DNA of 64,000 nt from Microcoleus vaginatus PCC 9802 (GCA_022701275.1 CP031740.1:817001-881000), one strand, 5' to 3'. Positions 9,435-19,586 are shown, numbered from the stretch's first letter. Notes: a model not told the origin generated them from the letters alone. Program-made: numbers and translations.

Positions 9435-10634
9435 TTAAGCTTCATCTAAAGCAGCAACACCAGGCAAGTCCTTACCTTCAAGAAGTTCCAAACTAGCGCC
9501 ACCACCAGTAGAAATGTGGCTCATTTGTTCGCCCAAATTCAACTGTTCCACAGCCGCCACCGAGTCACCGCCACCGATAATTGTGGTAGTACCAGTTTTA
9601 GTAATTCCCGCCAAAGAATGGGCAATTCCTTCCGTTCCAGCAGCAAATTTCTCCATCTCAAACACGCCCATCGGCCCGTTCCAGATTACCGTTTTGCAAT
9701 CGGCTAAAGCATCTTGGAAAGTTTTCACTGAATCCGGGCCAATATCCAAACCCATCCAACCCTCGGGAATGTTCTCAACGGAGACAGTTTGAGTGTTGGC
9801 GTCAGCAGCAAACTTGTCAGCAACTACCACATCAGTAGGCAACAGAAAAGTAACTCCCCGTTCCTTCGCTTTAGCTTCCAAAGACTTCGCCAGTTCCAGC
9901 TTGTCATCTTCCACCAAAGACTTGCCAACGCTCAAACCGCGAGCTTTGTAGAACGTGAAAACCATGCCACCGCCCAACAGCAGTTTGTCGCACTTTTCGA
10001 GCAGTTTTTCAATGACTCCAATCTTACTGGAAACCTTAGAACCGCCGATAATAGCAGCTAAAGGACGCTGAGGATTGTCGATCGCACTGCCGAGATATTG
10101 CAGTTCCTTCTCCATCAAAAACCCAGCAACCGAAGGACTCAGATACTTAGTAACGCCCTCAGTAGAAGCGTGAGCCCGGTGAGCCGTACCAAAAGCATCA
10201 TTGACATACAAATCTGCCACAGAAGCTAACTTCTTAGCAAATTCTGGGTCGTTTGCCTCCTCCTCTGGGTAGAAGCGGACATTTTCTAGCAACAGCACAT
10301 CGCCATCTTGCATCCCGGCGACTGTAGCAGCGACTTCATCACCGATGCAGTCGTCAGTCTTTTTAACCTCTTTGCCCAACAATTCCGACAGGCGTTTCGC
10401 AACCGGCGTCAAGCGCAACTTCTCCGTCACGCCCTTGGGACGGCCGAAGTGGCTGCACAAAATCACCTTAGCGCCCTTGGACGCTAAATCTTGAATTGTC
10501 GGCAGAGCCGCCCGGATGCGAGTATCATCGGTGATATTGCCGTTGTCGAGCGGCACGTTAAAGTCCGCCCGCACCAGTACCCGTTTGCCCGATAAGTCCG
10601 ATGCCGATAAATTTGCTACAGTTTTTTTTGTCAC
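9435..10634 (-). CDS. pgk: Phosphoglycerate kinase
   Basis: A 399-residue phosphoglycerate kinase of normal length. It carries the N-domain signature [14 protein letters not shown] near residues 18-31, the substrate-binding [21 protein letters not shown], the hinge region [15 protein letters not shown] motif, and the nucleotide-binding [10 protein letters not shown] near the C-terminus. It interconverts 1,3-bisphosphoglycerate and 3-phosphoglycerate in glycolysis and, in the reductive direction, in the Calvin cycle. The start is GTG at 10634, eight bases after a full AGGAGG. It stands alone, divergent from the universal stress protein gene, and the roughly 180 bases between them must hold both promoters. 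Confidence 0.98.
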   Translation of the reverse strand: MTKKTVANLSASDLSGKRVLVRADFNVPLDNGNITDDTRIRAALPTIQDLASKGAKVILCSHFGRPKGVTEKLRLTPVAKRLSELLGKEVKKTDDCIGDEVAATVAGMQDGDVLLLENVRFYPEEEANDPEFAKKLASVADLYVNDAFGTAHRAHASTEGVTKYLSPSVAGFLMEKELQYLGSAIDNPQRPLAAIIGGSKVSSKIGVIEKLLEKCDKLLLGGGMVFTFYKARGLSVGKSLVEDDKLELAKSLEAKAKERGVTFLLPTDVVVADKFAADANTQTVSVENIPEGWMGLDIGPDSVKTFQDALADCKTVIWNGPMGVFEMEKFAAGTEGIAHSLAGITKTGTTTIIGGGDSVAAVEQLNLGEQMSHISTGGGASLELLEGKDLPGVAALDEA

Positions 10635-10817
10635 AGGATTAACCTCCTAATATGTGTGTTTTGGTCGAATTCCGTTGAAATGACGGCACTGGTCACTTGC
10701 ACTTGGGCCTCGGACGCATTCAACCGCGTCCGTACAAAAAACGGAAGATGAAACAAACGGCACTGATTGGCTCAACGTAAACATTTTATCGGAGTCCGCG
10801 TCCCGGAGATGCGCAGT

Positions 10818-11231
10818 ATGTTCAAGACTGTCTTATTTCCTGTAGATCAAAGCCGAGAAGCCCGCGAAGCTGCCGAAAAGGTGGTCAATATCGTGAAAAC
10901 CTACGCCTCTCGCTTAGTTATTCTCTCGGTAGTCGAGCCCCCAGCCGAGGAGGCCGACGCCCCCGCGCGAGAGGTGATGACTTCCCCCGAAGCAGTCGCC
11001 AAACTTCTTTCTGAGGCCCAATCGATGTTTTCCCAGCAGGGAATTGAAGCTGAAATCATCGAACGGGAAGGCAAACCTGCTTTCACGATTTGCGATGTGG
11101 CTGACGAAATTGGGGCCGATTTGATTGTGATGGGCTGTCGGGGGATGGGTTTAACCGATGAGGGGGCGTCTGACAGCGTTACCAATCGGGTGATCAATCT
11201 CTCTCCTTGTGCAGTTTTGATTGTGCCTTAA
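10818..11231 (+). CDS. Universal stress protein (UspA family)
   Basis: A 137-residue Usp domain protein. It begins FKTVLFPVDQS, the usual first strand with its conserved Asp, and ends with the ATP-binding GCRGMGLTDEGASDSVTN and SPCAVLIVP, close to the G2xG9xGS/T consensus of nucleotide-binding Usp proteins. It is a soluble stress-linked protein whose exact role is unknown. The frame is open 17 codons further upstream, but the Usp fold begins at the ATG at 10818, which has CGGAGA about eight bases before it. It is divergent from pgk. Confidence 0.88.
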   Translation: MFKTVLFPVDQSREAREAAEKVVNIVKTYASRLVILSVVEPPAEEADAPAREVMTSPEAVAKLLSEAQSMFSQQGIEAEIIEREGKPAFTICDVADEIGADLIVMGCRGMGLTDEGASDSVTNRVINLSPCAVLIVP

Positions 11232-11560
11232 GGAAGGAAGAAGGAAGAAGGAAGACGGAAGAGGGAAGAAGGAAGAAGGAAGACGGAAGAGGGAAGAAGG
11301 AAGACGGAATAAGGAAGAAGCCAGAAAGAAAACTCTTTCTTTTTACTTAATTTCAGCAGTGTAAGTTAGATACCTAACAGCTTACTTTTTCATTTTCCCT
11401 TTTTCATTTTTTCTTTTCCCTCTTCCCTCTTGCCTCTTCCCTCTTCCCTCCTTACTTCTTGATTCCTTACTTCCTGATTGCCTCCCTAGTTCCTTCCTTT
11501 GTGATTCTCTCTTTCCTTACACTCATCCTTCTTCCTTCTTCCTTCTTCCTTCTTCCTTCA
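11230..11560. repeat. GGAAGAA heptamer array with opposing TTCTTCC array
   Basis: 11230-11320 is almost purely purine, built from GGAAGAA units with GGAAGAC and GGAAGAG variants. 11395-11560 is pyrimidine-rich and ends in five TTCTTCC units (11523-11557). The two halves are complementary and could form a long hairpin or a triplex-prone tract between the stress-protein gene and the RbgA gene. Related arrays lie at 21465-21497 and 45269-45319. Confidence 0.75.
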
Positions 11561-11564
11561 TATT

Positions 11565-12419
11565 ATGAAAATTCACTGGTATCCCGGTCACATTGCCAAA
11601 GCGGAACGGGCATTAAAAGAACAGCTAAAGCGAGTAGATGTGGTGCTCGAAGTCCGAGATGCCCGCATTCCCTTGGCTACTTTTCACCCCCAAATGCCGA
11701 GCTGGGTGGGCGGCAAGGCGCGAGTCTTGGTCATCAACCGCATGGATATGATTACGCCTCGATCGCGCGAGGCGTGGGAAACATGGTTTGAGGCCCAGGG
11801 GGAAACTGCGTATTTTACCAATGCCGAGCACGGTCACGGAGTAGACGCTGTGGCGGATGCGGTGCAGAATGCTGGGGTGCAGCTAAATCAAAGAAGGTTC
11901 GATCGAGGTATGCTGCCCCGTCCAGTCCGCGCAGTGGTAATGGGATTTCCCAATGTGGGAAAATCTGCTTTAATTAATCGGCTGTTAGGGCGGAGAGTGG
12001 TAGATAGTGCCCGCAGAGCTGGAGTAACTAAATCGCTCCGATGGATTCGCATTTCTGACGAAATTGAATTATTAGACGCCCCCGGAGTCATCCCAACCCG
12101 AATTAACAATCAAGAAAATGCCCTAAAATTAGCTATTTGCGAAGATATTGGTGAAGCAGCTTACGACAATCAGGTAGTAGCAGCAGCGATGGTAGATTTG
12201 CTCCGAGGGCTGGAAGCGGCTGATGAGACTTTGATATCAATATCTGGTTTCAAATCTAGGTATAAATTAGATCCAGCTTGTAGTAATGGTGAAGATTATT
12301 TGCACGAGGTAGCAAAAGACAGGTATAAAGGAGATGTCGAACGAACGGCGCGGCAGATGTTAAACGATTTTAGAACTGGTGTTTTGGGTCAACTTACTCT
12401 GGAGTTGCCGCCTGCTTGA
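11565..12419 (+). CDS. rbgA: Ribosome biogenesis GTPase YlqF/RbgA
   Basis: A 284-residue circularly permuted GTPase: the G4 motif NRMD (58-61) comes before the P-loop GFPNVGKS (127-134) and the G3 motif DAPG (171-174), the order that defines the YlqF/YawG class. The start WYPGHIAKA is typical of RbgA. In bacteria RbgA assists late assembly of the 50S subunit. The C-terminal helical region (about 190-284) is complete. The ATG lies directly behind the TTCTTCC array, without a clear Shine-Dalgarno sequence. The next gene is convergent. Confidence 0.93.
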   Translation: MKIHWYPGHIAKAERALKEQLKRVDVVLEVRDARIPLATFHPQMPSWVGGKARVLVINRMDMITPRSREAWETWFEAQGETAYFTNAEHGHGVDAVADAVQNAGVQLNQRRFDRGMLPRPVRAVVMGFPNVGKSALINRLLGRRVVDSARRAGVTKSLRWIRISDEIELLDAPGVIPTRINNQENALKLAICEDIGEAAYDNQVVAAAMVDLLRGLEAADETLISISGFKSRYKLDPACSNGEDYLHEVAKDRYKGDVERTARQMLNDFRTGVLGQLTLELPPA

Positions 12420-12438
12420 TCAGATTCGTACCCTACAA

Positions 12439-13254
12439 CTAATCAGAAATGGTATTCAATAGAGAGTTGCTGACGCTGAGAATGTGAACTTCGTCTCCTA
12501 TGTGTAATATTTTTTCTGCTGGGTGAGGTGCGACTCGTGTGTTAACTATCAGCCGACTAAAGTGATTTAAATGCCCTTTTTTTACCAAGTCAGGCATGAT
12601 TTCCTTCTGCTTGGCTATTAGTATATTTTTAAAATTGGGATCGCCTGCTTTCGCCCCATAATTTCGCGTAGATAGGATATATGGCTGACCCGGGTTAATA
12701 GCTTCAAATATTACTGTCCCTATTTTAAACCTAACAATTTCATCGGCTTGTGAGAAAAGTTGGTCTTCCCAAAAAGCCGGGACATCTCCTATTTCAATAT
12801 TAGCTCGCAAGCGATGGCGCATCTCGTTAACGCAAACTCTCGGAAACCAAGATGCAACTTCGGCAATTGTTTCGGTACTGATAATGCTTGGCCCTGGTGC
12901 AGCGGTATTGTCGGGAAAACCTGTCAGCAAGTTTTCAATTAACTGGACGGGGAAACCGAAGTAGTTGCTCAACCAAGATTCTATTCCCGGGCGTTCTCTA
13001 TCTACATGAAAAAAAAATTCTTGTTCGGTGTCTTGTATTTTCAGGCCGGCAATTCTCTTTTTGATGTCAAAGGATAAGCGTAGAAAACAGACTCCGCTGT
13101 TGCGCTTAGTGTTAACAAATTCTCCTGCTGCATCGCAGATTGCAAAAGAGCGATCGCCTTCTAGAGCTCCGCTGGCTAGAATAGTTGCTTGACTGACTGC
13201 TATGCCGTCAAGGGACTTGACCGGATAGATATGAATGCTGGCGACGTAGGACAT
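12439..13254 (-). CDS. MOSC domain-containing protein
   Basis: A 271-residue protein with an N-terminal MOSC beta-barrel (YVASIHIYPVKSLDGI, LEGDRSFAICD) and a C-terminal MOSC domain (MRHRLRANIEI, FxxINPGQPYILSTRNYGA, ILHIGDEVHIL). The arrangement matches the YcbX/mARC type of molybdenum-cofactor sulfurase C-terminal proteins, which bind Moco and reduce N-hydroxylated compounds with a redox partner. Human mARC and E. coli YcbX use a conserved cysteine as Mo ligand; the candidate here would be in the C-terminal half, but I see no clear equivalent, so the activity is uncertain. It is convergent with rbgA across 19 bases. Confidence 0.8.
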   Translation of the reverse strand: MSYVASIHIYPVKSLDGIAVSQATILASGALEGDRSFAICDAAGEFVNTKRNSGVCFLRLSFDIKKRIAGLKIQDTEQEFFFHVDRERPGIESWLSNYFGFPVQLIENLLTGFPDNTAAPGPSIISTETIAEVASWFPRVCVNEMRHRLRANIEIGDVPAFWEDQLFSQADEIVRFKIGTVIFEAINPGQPYILSTRNYGAKAGDPNFKNILIAKQKEIMPDLVKKGHLNHFSRLIVNTRVAPHPAEKILHIGDEVHILSVSNSLLNTISD

Positions 13255-13488
13255 TTCGAGCCATTGATAAATAATTGTCGTTTTAGATACATTCTAGCAT
13301 CCCCTGTCTGCAGAAGGATGACCGTAGTTGACTTTACTAAATAAAATATGAATGAAATAAAAATGGGTTACTTTTTTGAAGTTTACATTTTGCCGGAACA
13401 CCTTGTATAGAAAAATCAAAGAAGTCTGACTGAGCTTGTGGTAGATATTATGGTATAAAATATAAAAAATTGAATCGAGTTATAAGCA

Positions 13489-14199
13489 ATGAATGAAAGC
13501 GGAAAAAAAGGCATGATTTCGCGACGCAATTTAATGTTGAAGGCTGGTGCAGGGATGCTGGCGGCAAGCTTGGCACCTGCGTTTTTACAAGCCGAAGCAG
13601 CAAAGGCAGAGGCAATCTCTGAGCTTACTCCTAACAGTGCTCTTCAGAAATTGATGGAGGGGAATCAACGCTACATTGAGCAAAAACGGACATTTCCCGA
13701 CCAAGCTCGATCGCGAATTGTAGAAGTAGCACAGGGTCAACATCCGTTTGCAACCATCCTCGCTTGTTCTGATTCGAGGGTTGCTCCCGAAATTATTTTC
13801 GACCAAGGATTGGGGGATTTATTTGATATCCGAGTAGCTGGCAATTTTCTCGACGATGTGGTTCTCGGAAATATAGAATATGCCGCCTTAGAATTAGGCG
13901 TGCCACTATTAGTAATTCTGGGTCACGAACGCTGCGGTGCTGTCAAAGCAGCTTTAGATGGCAAAGCTGTGCCGGGTCACATTAGCACTTTGGTGGCGGC
14001 GATTAAACCGGCAGTTGATTCGACCAATGGTCAAACAGGCGATGCGTGGGATAACGCAGTCAGAGCTAATGTGAAAATGAATGTAAATAACTTACAATCA
14101 TCGTCGCCTATTTTAGCTGAAGCAGTCAAAGCGGGCAAACTTAAAGTTGTTGGGGGGCGCTACGATTTGGATAGCGGCAAAGTAGAGATAATTGCTTGA
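13489..14199 (+). CDS. Beta-class carbonic anhydrase with Tat-type signal peptide
   Basis: A 236-residue beta-carbonic anhydrase. The zinc ligands are Cys93 and the Asp-Arg dyad in ACSDSRV (residues 92-98), plus His146 and Cys149 in GHERCGA. It interconverts CO2 and bicarbonate. Residues 11-40 look like a twin-arginine signal (SRRNLMLKAGAGMLAASLAP then a small-residue cleavage region), so the enzyme is probably exported folded to the periplasm or lumen rather than placed in the carboxysome; beta-class EcaB enzymes of cyanobacteria are known outside the cytoplasm. It has its own promoter region in the 230 bases upstream, where AT content is very high. Confidence 0.9.
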   Translation: MNESGKKGMISRRNLMLKAGAGMLAASLAPAFLQAEAAKAEAISELTPNSALQKLMEGNQRYIEQKRTFPDQARSRIVEVAQGQHPFATILACSDSRVAPEIIFDQGLGDLFDIRVAGNFLDDVVLGNIEYAALELGVPLLVILGHERCGAVKAALDGKAVPGHISTLVAAIKPAVDSTNGQTGDAWDNAVRANVKMNVNNLQSSSPILAEAVKAGKLKVVGGRYDLDSGKVEIIA

Positions 14200-14322
14200 T
14201 TTTGCTGCTTGCATCTCAGATCTTGGAATATTTTTAATAAACAGGCAAGATGACTGTTCCACAATCCGAGAATTTGATTGTGGGGTGGGCATCCTGCCCG
14301 CCCATAAAAGCCATAATTGCAG

Positions 14323-15510
14323 TTACATTAAACCCATTTCTTGTAGTCCCCGGCGTAGGCGTTCTGCTTCAAAAGGGCGGCGCTGTTCGTGAAGGGCGAT
14401 CGCTCTTTTGAATTCTGCTAAACTCTCTGGCATTTTGCCAATTTTCAGCAAGGCTACTGCCAAGTTTTGATGAGCTTCGGCGTGTTCGGGATCGAGTTTT
14501 ATCGCTTGTCGGTAATACGCGATCGCATGTGCTAAATTTCCGGCTGCCTTCAGCGTCAGCCCTAAATTGTAGTGACCTGCTGCAAAATTGGGGTCAATTT
14601 TTAAAGCTGCTTTGTAAGCTTTTTCAGCAGATTTCAAATCTCCTTCCTCTTTGAGCAAATTGCCCAAATTATTGTAAGCACCCAACTTGAGGGGCGGGAA
14701 CACATTTGTATTAATTGCGGCTTGATAGTGTTCTTTTGCTTTGGCAAACTGCTGCTGCTGGCGATAAGCAATTCCCAAATGATAGTTGAGTTCGTAAACA
14801 ATAGAATCATCAATGGCCGCGGCAGTCAAGCCGCTGGTTAATAAATTAATTCCGCGCGCAATTTGCCCGGTTTCTACATACAAAGCGCCTAATTTGCTAC
14901 AAGCATAAGCATCGTTTGGATAATAAGCGATATAGCGTTCCATTGCTGCTTGAGCTTTTTGGAATTTACTTTTTGCGGCGATCGCATCTTTTTGATAACC
15001 AGAGTGCCACATCGCCACATCCGGGAGAGAAGCTATTCTCCATTTTGGTTCCCTCTGCAAAATCTCAGCCACGCTGTCGTCTACCATGGCGTGGTAAGGG
15101 CGAGAAAAGCGGATATCGAGGCGATTGCGAAACAAGCGCGACACTAGGGAATAGGGAGATTGAGAGGCACCGATTTCTTGGCGGATGAGATTGATTAGCA
15201 GCAGCCGATCGCTCGCAATTGCCTGCTTAATTTGAGGTACAATCTCCGGTACCAAAACCTCATCCGCATCTAATACCAAAATCCAGTTGCCCTGGGCGTG
15301 CTTCAGACACTCATTGCGCGCCACTGCAAAGTCGTCGCACCATTCAAAGTCATAAACCCTCGCCCCGAATTCTCGGGCAATTTCACGGGTGCGATCGCCC
15401 GATCCCGTATCCACCACCACTATTTCGTCCACAACACCTTTAACGCTGTCCAAAGTCCGCGACAGTGTTGCCTCTTCATTCTTCACAATCATGCACAGAG
15501 TCAGATTCAT
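14323..15510 (-). CDS. Family 2 glycosyltransferase with C-terminal TPR repeats
   Basis: A 395-residue protein. Residues 1-220 are a GT2 fold of the TPR-linked type: LTLCMIVKNEE at the start, IVVVDTGSGDRT (sugar-nucleotide binding), DFAVARNE, and the metal-binding DADE near residue 95. From about 230 onward are four to five TPR units (AYNNLGNLLKEEGDLKSAEK, then AGHYNLGLTLKAAGNLAHAI and AHQNLAVALLKIGKMPESLA), as in O-GlcNAc-transferase-like proteins. It probably transfers a sugar to a protein or glycan, with the TPRs binding the acceptor; donor and acceptor are unknown. ATG at 15510 is preferred over the TTG three codons earlier. Confidence 0.88.
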   Translation of the reverse strand: MNLTLCMIVKNEEATLSRTLDSVKGVVDEIVVVDTGSGDRTREIAREFGARVYDFEWCDDFAVARNECLKHAQGNWILVLDADEVLVPEIVPQIKQAIASDRLLLINLIRQEIGASQSPYSLVSRLFRNRLDIRFSRPYHAMVDDSVAEILQREPKWRIASLPDVAMWHSGYQKDAIAAKSKFQKAQAAMERYIAYYPNDAYACSKLGALYVETGQIARGINLLTSGLTAAAIDDSIVYELNYHLGIAYRQQQQFAKAKEHYQAAINTNVFPPLKLGAYNNLGNLLKEEGDLKSAEKAYKAALKIDPNFAAGHYNLGLTLKAAGNLAHAIAYYRQAIKLDPEHAEAHQNLAVALLKIGKMPESLAEFKRAIALHEQRRPFEAERLRRGLQEMGLM

Positions 15511-15809
15511 CGGGCGCAAACTTTCCTCGTTTCACAGAAATATTGTAATTTTTTTAACCACCAAAACACAAAAAGTCCCAGAATAGATTCTCCTATTTCC
15601 TTTTGGTTTGAGCATAAGTACCTTTCTTCCCTAGAAAAAGTGGGTTAACTCTTTTGAGATATTAAAAAGCCTCAAACTCGGACAATTGATTAGAAATCCT
15701 ACCACTTTCGGTTCCTCCCTACGGTAGAGGTAAAGGCTCGATAGCGGTTGTTATTCTAAGAACATAAGACAAGGCACGAGAAAAGTTTAAGTATTCAGGA
15801 GAAAAAGAC

Positions 15810-16082
15810 ATGGGCGGTATTATTGCTTGGATCGTTTTAGGACTGATTGCCGGTGCGATCGCCAAAGCCATTTATCCGGGAACTCAAGGCGGCGGTTTTC
15901 TGGCAACAACAGGTTTAGGAATTTTGGGCGCCCTAGTGGGAGGTTATCTAGGTCAAATGTTCTTTGGGACTAGCGGGGGAGCTTCTTTCGGAGCATTGAG
16001 TGTACCCAGCATAGCTTTTGCAGTCATAGGTGCGATCGTTCTACTATTCATCTGGGGATTGTTAACTCAGCGTGCTGCATAA
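15810..16082 (+). CDS. GlsB/YeaQ/YmgE family small membrane protein
   Basis: A 90-residue, three-helix membrane protein with the hallmarks of the transglycosylase-associated family: IIAWIVLGLIAGAIAKAIYP at the N-terminus, then GGGFLATTGLGILGALVGGY and a closing hydrophobic helix ending in WGLL. The family is linked to general stress, but its biochemical role is not known. AGGAG stands eight bases before the ATG. A strong hairpin follows 47 bases after the stop. Confidence 0.9.
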   Translation: MGGIIAWIVLGLIAGAIAKAIYPGTQGGGFLATTGLGILGALVGGYLGQMFFGTSGGASFGALSVPSIAFAVIGAIVLLFIWGLLTQRAA

Positions 16083-16128
16083 CAAATATTGCCAATTCCC
16101 AGGTGATCGACTTTTAGGGTATTCAGAG

Positions 16129-16153
16129 ACCCGGTTTCTTCAAGAAACCGGGT
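16129..16153. terminator. ACCCGGTTTCTT inverted repeat hairpin
   Basis: A 12-base perfect inverted repeat (ACCCGGTTTCTT at 16129-16140, its complement at 16142-16153) followed by TTATCATTTG. It could end transcription of the GlsB-like gene and, from the other side, of sppA. The same ACCCGGTTT core appears alone at 26890, 26936, 42047, 51710, 63513 and 63663, so it is also a dispersed repeat of this genome. Confidence 0.6.
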
Positions 16154-16312
16154 TTATCATTTGTTGGTAGGCTGCGTCAGCTTACTTTTACCAAATCCGC
16201 GTTAAAAACCGCCATCAGACTCGGCATTTGAAACCGCTGCATAGAGTCAAACTTCCTCCCAGCAAAGTGGGACTGAAGAATAAAGGGGTAAAAATCCCGG
16301 ATTTGGTATTAA

Positions 16313-18133
16313 TTAATCAATCCGCAAATTGAAAGGCAAGCGAACGTAAATCCCCTGCGGGTCGTTCATCGACTTGATCACAGCCAATTCATCTTGCATT
16401 TTCTTAAATTCGGCCGTTAGCGGGTCGAGTTTGGCGGCTGGTTTCAAAACGTGAACGCCTGAAATTCTTTCCAAAATTCGCTCCTCCAAACTGCGGCGTT
16501 TGGGATATTCTTCTAACTTCCAATCGTCGCCGAGTTTAGCTTGCTTCGCCGCCTCTCTGACAGCATCTTCAAGACCGCCAATTTCATCGACTAAACCCAA
16601 CTGTTTCGCAGCCGTACCAGACCACACCCTGCCTTGAGCAATTTCTTGTACCTTGTTTTTCGGCAGTTTGCGGGAGGTGGCGACTTTAGTAATAAATCGA
16701 TCGTAAATGCGATCGACTATCCTCTGAATATTCGCCAATTCTTGAGGATTTTTCGGACGGGAAACCGTGTTAGTATCCGCAAAGCGGGCGGTTTTCACAA
16801 CGTCCCAAGTCAGGCCGTTGTTAGCAGCCAACTTTTCGGCGTTAAACAGCATTCCAAAAACGCCGATCGAACCAGTAATCGTATTGGGTTCGGCAAAAAT
16901 GCGGCTGGAACCCATCGAAATCCAATAGCCGCCGGAAGCTGCTAAATTGCCCATCGAAACGATAACGGGTTTCTTTTTGCCCGTCAGCATAACTTCGCGT
17001 CCAATGACTTCGGCCGCCGTCGCACTGCCTCCGGGACTGTTGACGCGCAAAACCACTGCTTTTACGTCGTCATCTTCTCGGATTTTCCGCATTTCTTTAG
17101 CGATGCGATCGCCTCCTACTTGAGTCGGGCCCCCTTCGCCGTCTACAATCTCTCCCTCGGCGTAAAGTATAGCAATTTGGTTTTTCTTGTTACCGCGAGT
17201 TAAGTTTTTATCCTCAGCAACTCTGGCGTAATTTTTCAAACTAATTTGTTTGAAAGATTTGTTTTCGTCATCGGTTCCTGTGAGTTTTTTAAGTTCCGTC
17301 GATATTTCGTCAAAGTATACAACTTTATCAACTAACTTGCTTTTTAGAGCTTCGTCAGCCATCAAAGTTCCGCCCTTATCTGCAAGCGCTTGTAATTGCG
17401 GAACGGTCACTTTACGGCTCGGGGCGACAGTTTTCAAGTATTCTCCCCATATATCTCCGAGCAACTTTTGAGTTTGCTGGCGATTTTCGAGGCTCATTTT
17501 TGTGAGCAAAAACGGCTCAACGGCTGACTTGTATTTGCCGACGCGAGTCACTTGCACTCCCACGCCGTATTTCTCCAAAGCGCCGGTGAAAAACATTGCC
17601 TGACTGCTAAAACCGTTGAGTTCCAAAGCACCGTAAGGATTGACTGCTATTGTATTAGCAACGGAACCGAGGTAATAATCTCGCTCATTCCAGTCCATCT
17701 GGTAAGCAAAAATGGGTTTTTTGGCATCGCGGAAACGCTGCAAGGCCGATCGAACTTCTTTGAGATTGGCAAACCCGCTGCTGCTCGCATCCGAGCTACC
17801 TTGGAGATAAAGGCCAACTATTTTCGGGTCTTTTTTAGCATATTCGATCGTGTCTAAAACAGTCCGCAGCGTCACTGTATCGCCGGAATCTTCCGAAAGC
17901 ACTTCTTCAATCGCCGCGCCAGTGCTACGGCTCGGTTTGCTGTCGGTGATATTTAAAGAAAGGTCTAATACCAATACCGACTTATCTTTAACTTGCGGGC
18001 CCGAATCTTTGGACGAGGATGCCGCCATAGCAATTAGCACTACCAGTCCTCCCAATCCGATGCTGCCCAGCAGCAGCAGTCCTAGGAAGGTTCCCAGTAA
18101 ACTTGCACAGGTATATTTTAGGAAATCTTTCAT
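16313..18133 (-). CDS. sppA: Signal peptide peptidase SppA, 67 kDa type
   Basis: A 606-residue double-domain protease IV. Residues 1-35 contain one membrane anchor. The N-terminal half carries the lysine of the Ser-Lys dyad (VGKYKSAVEPF near residue 210), the C-terminal half the nucleophilic serine (GNLAASGGYWIS) followed by SIGVFGMLF. It degrades cleaved signal peptides in the membrane; in cyanobacteria SppA has also been linked to thylakoid turnover under high light. Length fits the E. coli-type enzyme. It is single-standing, convergent with the GlsB-like gene. Confidence 0.93.
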   Translation of the reverse strand: MKDFLKYTCASLLGTFLGLLLLGSIGLGGLVVLIAMAASSSKDSGPQVKDKSVLVLDLSLNITDSKPSRSTGAAIEEVLSEDSGDTVTLRTVLDTIEYAKKDPKIVGLYLQGSSDASSSGFANLKEVRSALQRFRDAKKPIFAYQMDWNERDYYLGSVANTIAVNPYGALELNGFSSQAMFFTGALEKYGVGVQVTRVGKYKSAVEPFLLTKMSLENRQQTQKLLGDIWGEYLKTVAPSRKVTVPQLQALADKGGTLMADEALKSKLVDKVVYFDEISTELKKLTGTDDENKSFKQISLKNYARVAEDKNLTRGNKKNQIAILYAEGEIVDGEGGPTQVGGDRIAKEMRKIREDDDVKAVVLRVNSPGGSATAAEVIGREVMLTGKKKPVIVSMGNLAASGGYWISMGSSRIFAEPNTITGSIGVFGMLFNAEKLAANNGLTWDVVKTARFADTNTVSRPKNPQELANIQRIVDRIYDRFITKVATSRKLPKNKVQEIAQGRVWSGTAAKQLGLVDEIGGLEDAVREAAKQAKLGDDWKLEEYPKRRSLEERILERISGVHVLKPAAKLDPLTAEFKKMQDELAVIKSMNDPQGIYVRLPFNLRID

Positions 18134-18379
18134 TAGATAATTGGTAATTAGTGATTAGTTATTAGTCATTAGTGAGAGCAAATCCGGTTAAAGCGGAATG
18201 ATACCGAGCGTGTGAGCGGGATGCTCGCACTGCACTCGGAAAAATATTATTCCGATGAAGCGCGAAAACGATTTTATTGGTAATTCCTGCAACTAGGATT
18301 TAGCAATTATCCGCTGTCGTTAGTTATTAGCTAATGACTTTTGACTGCTAACTAATGACTTTTGACTGCTGACTCACTT

Positions 18380-19441
18380 TTATCTTAACCTTTCCAAAAC
18401 CCCAGAATGTTTTAGCTCCTCCAAGCTAGCGCAGCCCGTACAGAACATCACGGTGGCGATTTCTGCAATTAAAGCCTCAGCTAGGAGGGCTGCGGCTGAT
18501 TCCGATTCCGCTGCAGCTTGCAGAAACGGCCGCGCCAGTCCCGCAATATCCGCGCCAAGAGCGAGAGCCTTCGCTACATCCAATCCATTCTGCAAGCCTC
18601 CAGAGGCAATCAGAGGAACATCCGGCGCTACGGCGCGGGTGCTGACAATGCACTCGGCTGTCGGTATTCCCCAGTCGGCAAAGGTTGCGCCCAACCTGCG
18701 CTGCTTGCCATCTTTAGCTCGCTCTCCTTCTATTTTCGCCCAAGAAGTGCCTCCGGCCCCGGCAATGTCGATCGCACCTACCCCAGCGGCGAGCAATTTC
18801 TTTGCCATCTTTCCTGAAATACCGTTGCCGACTTCTTTAGCAATAACTGGTACTGGTAATTTAGCGCACAATTTGGCAATTTTATCTAGCAGTCCTTTAA
18901 AGTTAGTATCACCTTCGGTTTGGACGCACTCTTGCAGCGGATTGAGGTGCAAAATTAGTGCGTCTGCTTCTAAAATATCAACTATTTTTTGGCACTCTTC
19001 CAAACCGTAATTGTAGTTTAATTGAACCGCTCCGATATTGGCGAACAATAGAATATCGGGAGCGCGGCGACGGACGGCAAATGTAGCCGCTAGTTGAGGA
19101 TTTTCTACAACGATTCGTTGGGAACCGACTCCCATTGCTAGTTTGTATTCTTGAGCGACATCGGCGAGGCGATAATTGATTGTCTGGGCTAATTGTGTGC
19201 CGCCAGTCATCGAGGAAATTAGCAGGGGAACGGCTAGTTTTTTGCCGAGAAATGTGGAGGTTAAATCAATTTCAGTGCGATCGAGTTCTGGCAAACAGCA
19301 GTGTTCAAAACGGTAGCGTTCGAGGCCGCTGGTAGTTTCCCGAAATTGTACGTCTTCTTCGAGGCAAATCCGCAGGTGGTCTGCTTTGCGGGTTTCGGTT
19401 TGCGAGGGCGGGGTTAACGGTAAGTTGACAGGCGAGTTCAC
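18380..19441 (-). CDS. fni: Type 2 isopentenyl-diphosphate delta-isomerase
   Basis: A 353-residue FMN enzyme that interconverts IPP and DMAPP in isoprenoid synthesis, upstream of carotenoids and phytol. Motifs include [16 protein letters not shown] at the N-terminus, [37 protein letters not shown] and the phosphate/FMN-binding [15 protein letters not shown] and IASGGLQNG. Type 2 enzymes are typical of cyanobacteria. Start is GTG at 19441. The gene stands alone; upstream is a CTCTGCG repeat. Confidence 0.95.
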   Translation of the reverse strand: MNSPVNLPLTPPSQTETRKADHLRICLEEDVQFRETTSGLERYRFEHCCLPELDRTEIDLTSTFLGKKLAVPLLISSMTGGTQLAQTINYRLADVAQEYKLAMGVGSQRIVVENPQLAATFAVRRRAPDILLFANIGAVQLNYNYGLEECQKIVDILEADALILHLNPLQECVQTEGDTNFKGLLDKIAKLCAKLPVPVIAKEVGNGISGKMAKKLLAAGVGAIDIAGAGGTSWAKIEGERAKDGKQRRLGATFADWGIPTAECIVSTRAVAPDVPLIASGGLQNGLDVAKALALGADIAGLARPFLQAAAESESAAALLAEALIAEIATVMFCTGCASLEELKHSGVLERLR

Positions 19442-19515
19442 AGTGGCTATTTGGGGAAAGAGTTTTGAGTTGGGAATATAGCAATTTTATTTCATTTTTG
19501 ATTTTTTTTTATGAA

Positions 19516-19542
19516 CTGCAGAGAGCGCAGAGGGCGCAGAGA
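19516..19542. repeat. CTCTGCG dispersed repeat
   Basis: GCAGAGAGCGCAGAGGGCGCAGAG is the reverse complement of the repeat type seen at 9330 and 21590. It lies 25 bases after an A/T-rich run and before the SDR stop codon. Confidence 0.55.
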
Positions 19543-19586
19543 AGAATGAAAGAGAGATGTTCGCAAATCCTGTAAGGGTTGCTGTA

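Noticed and set aside
9514-10061. Plus-strand frames opposite pgk
   Set aside because: Complement shadows of a conserved coding gene.
11230-11560. Possible CRISPR array
   Set aside because: The repeats are contiguous heptamers without spacers, and no cas gene is present. The same holds for the other heptamer arrays and for 42130-42250, where only two units exist. I see no CRISPR array in the window.
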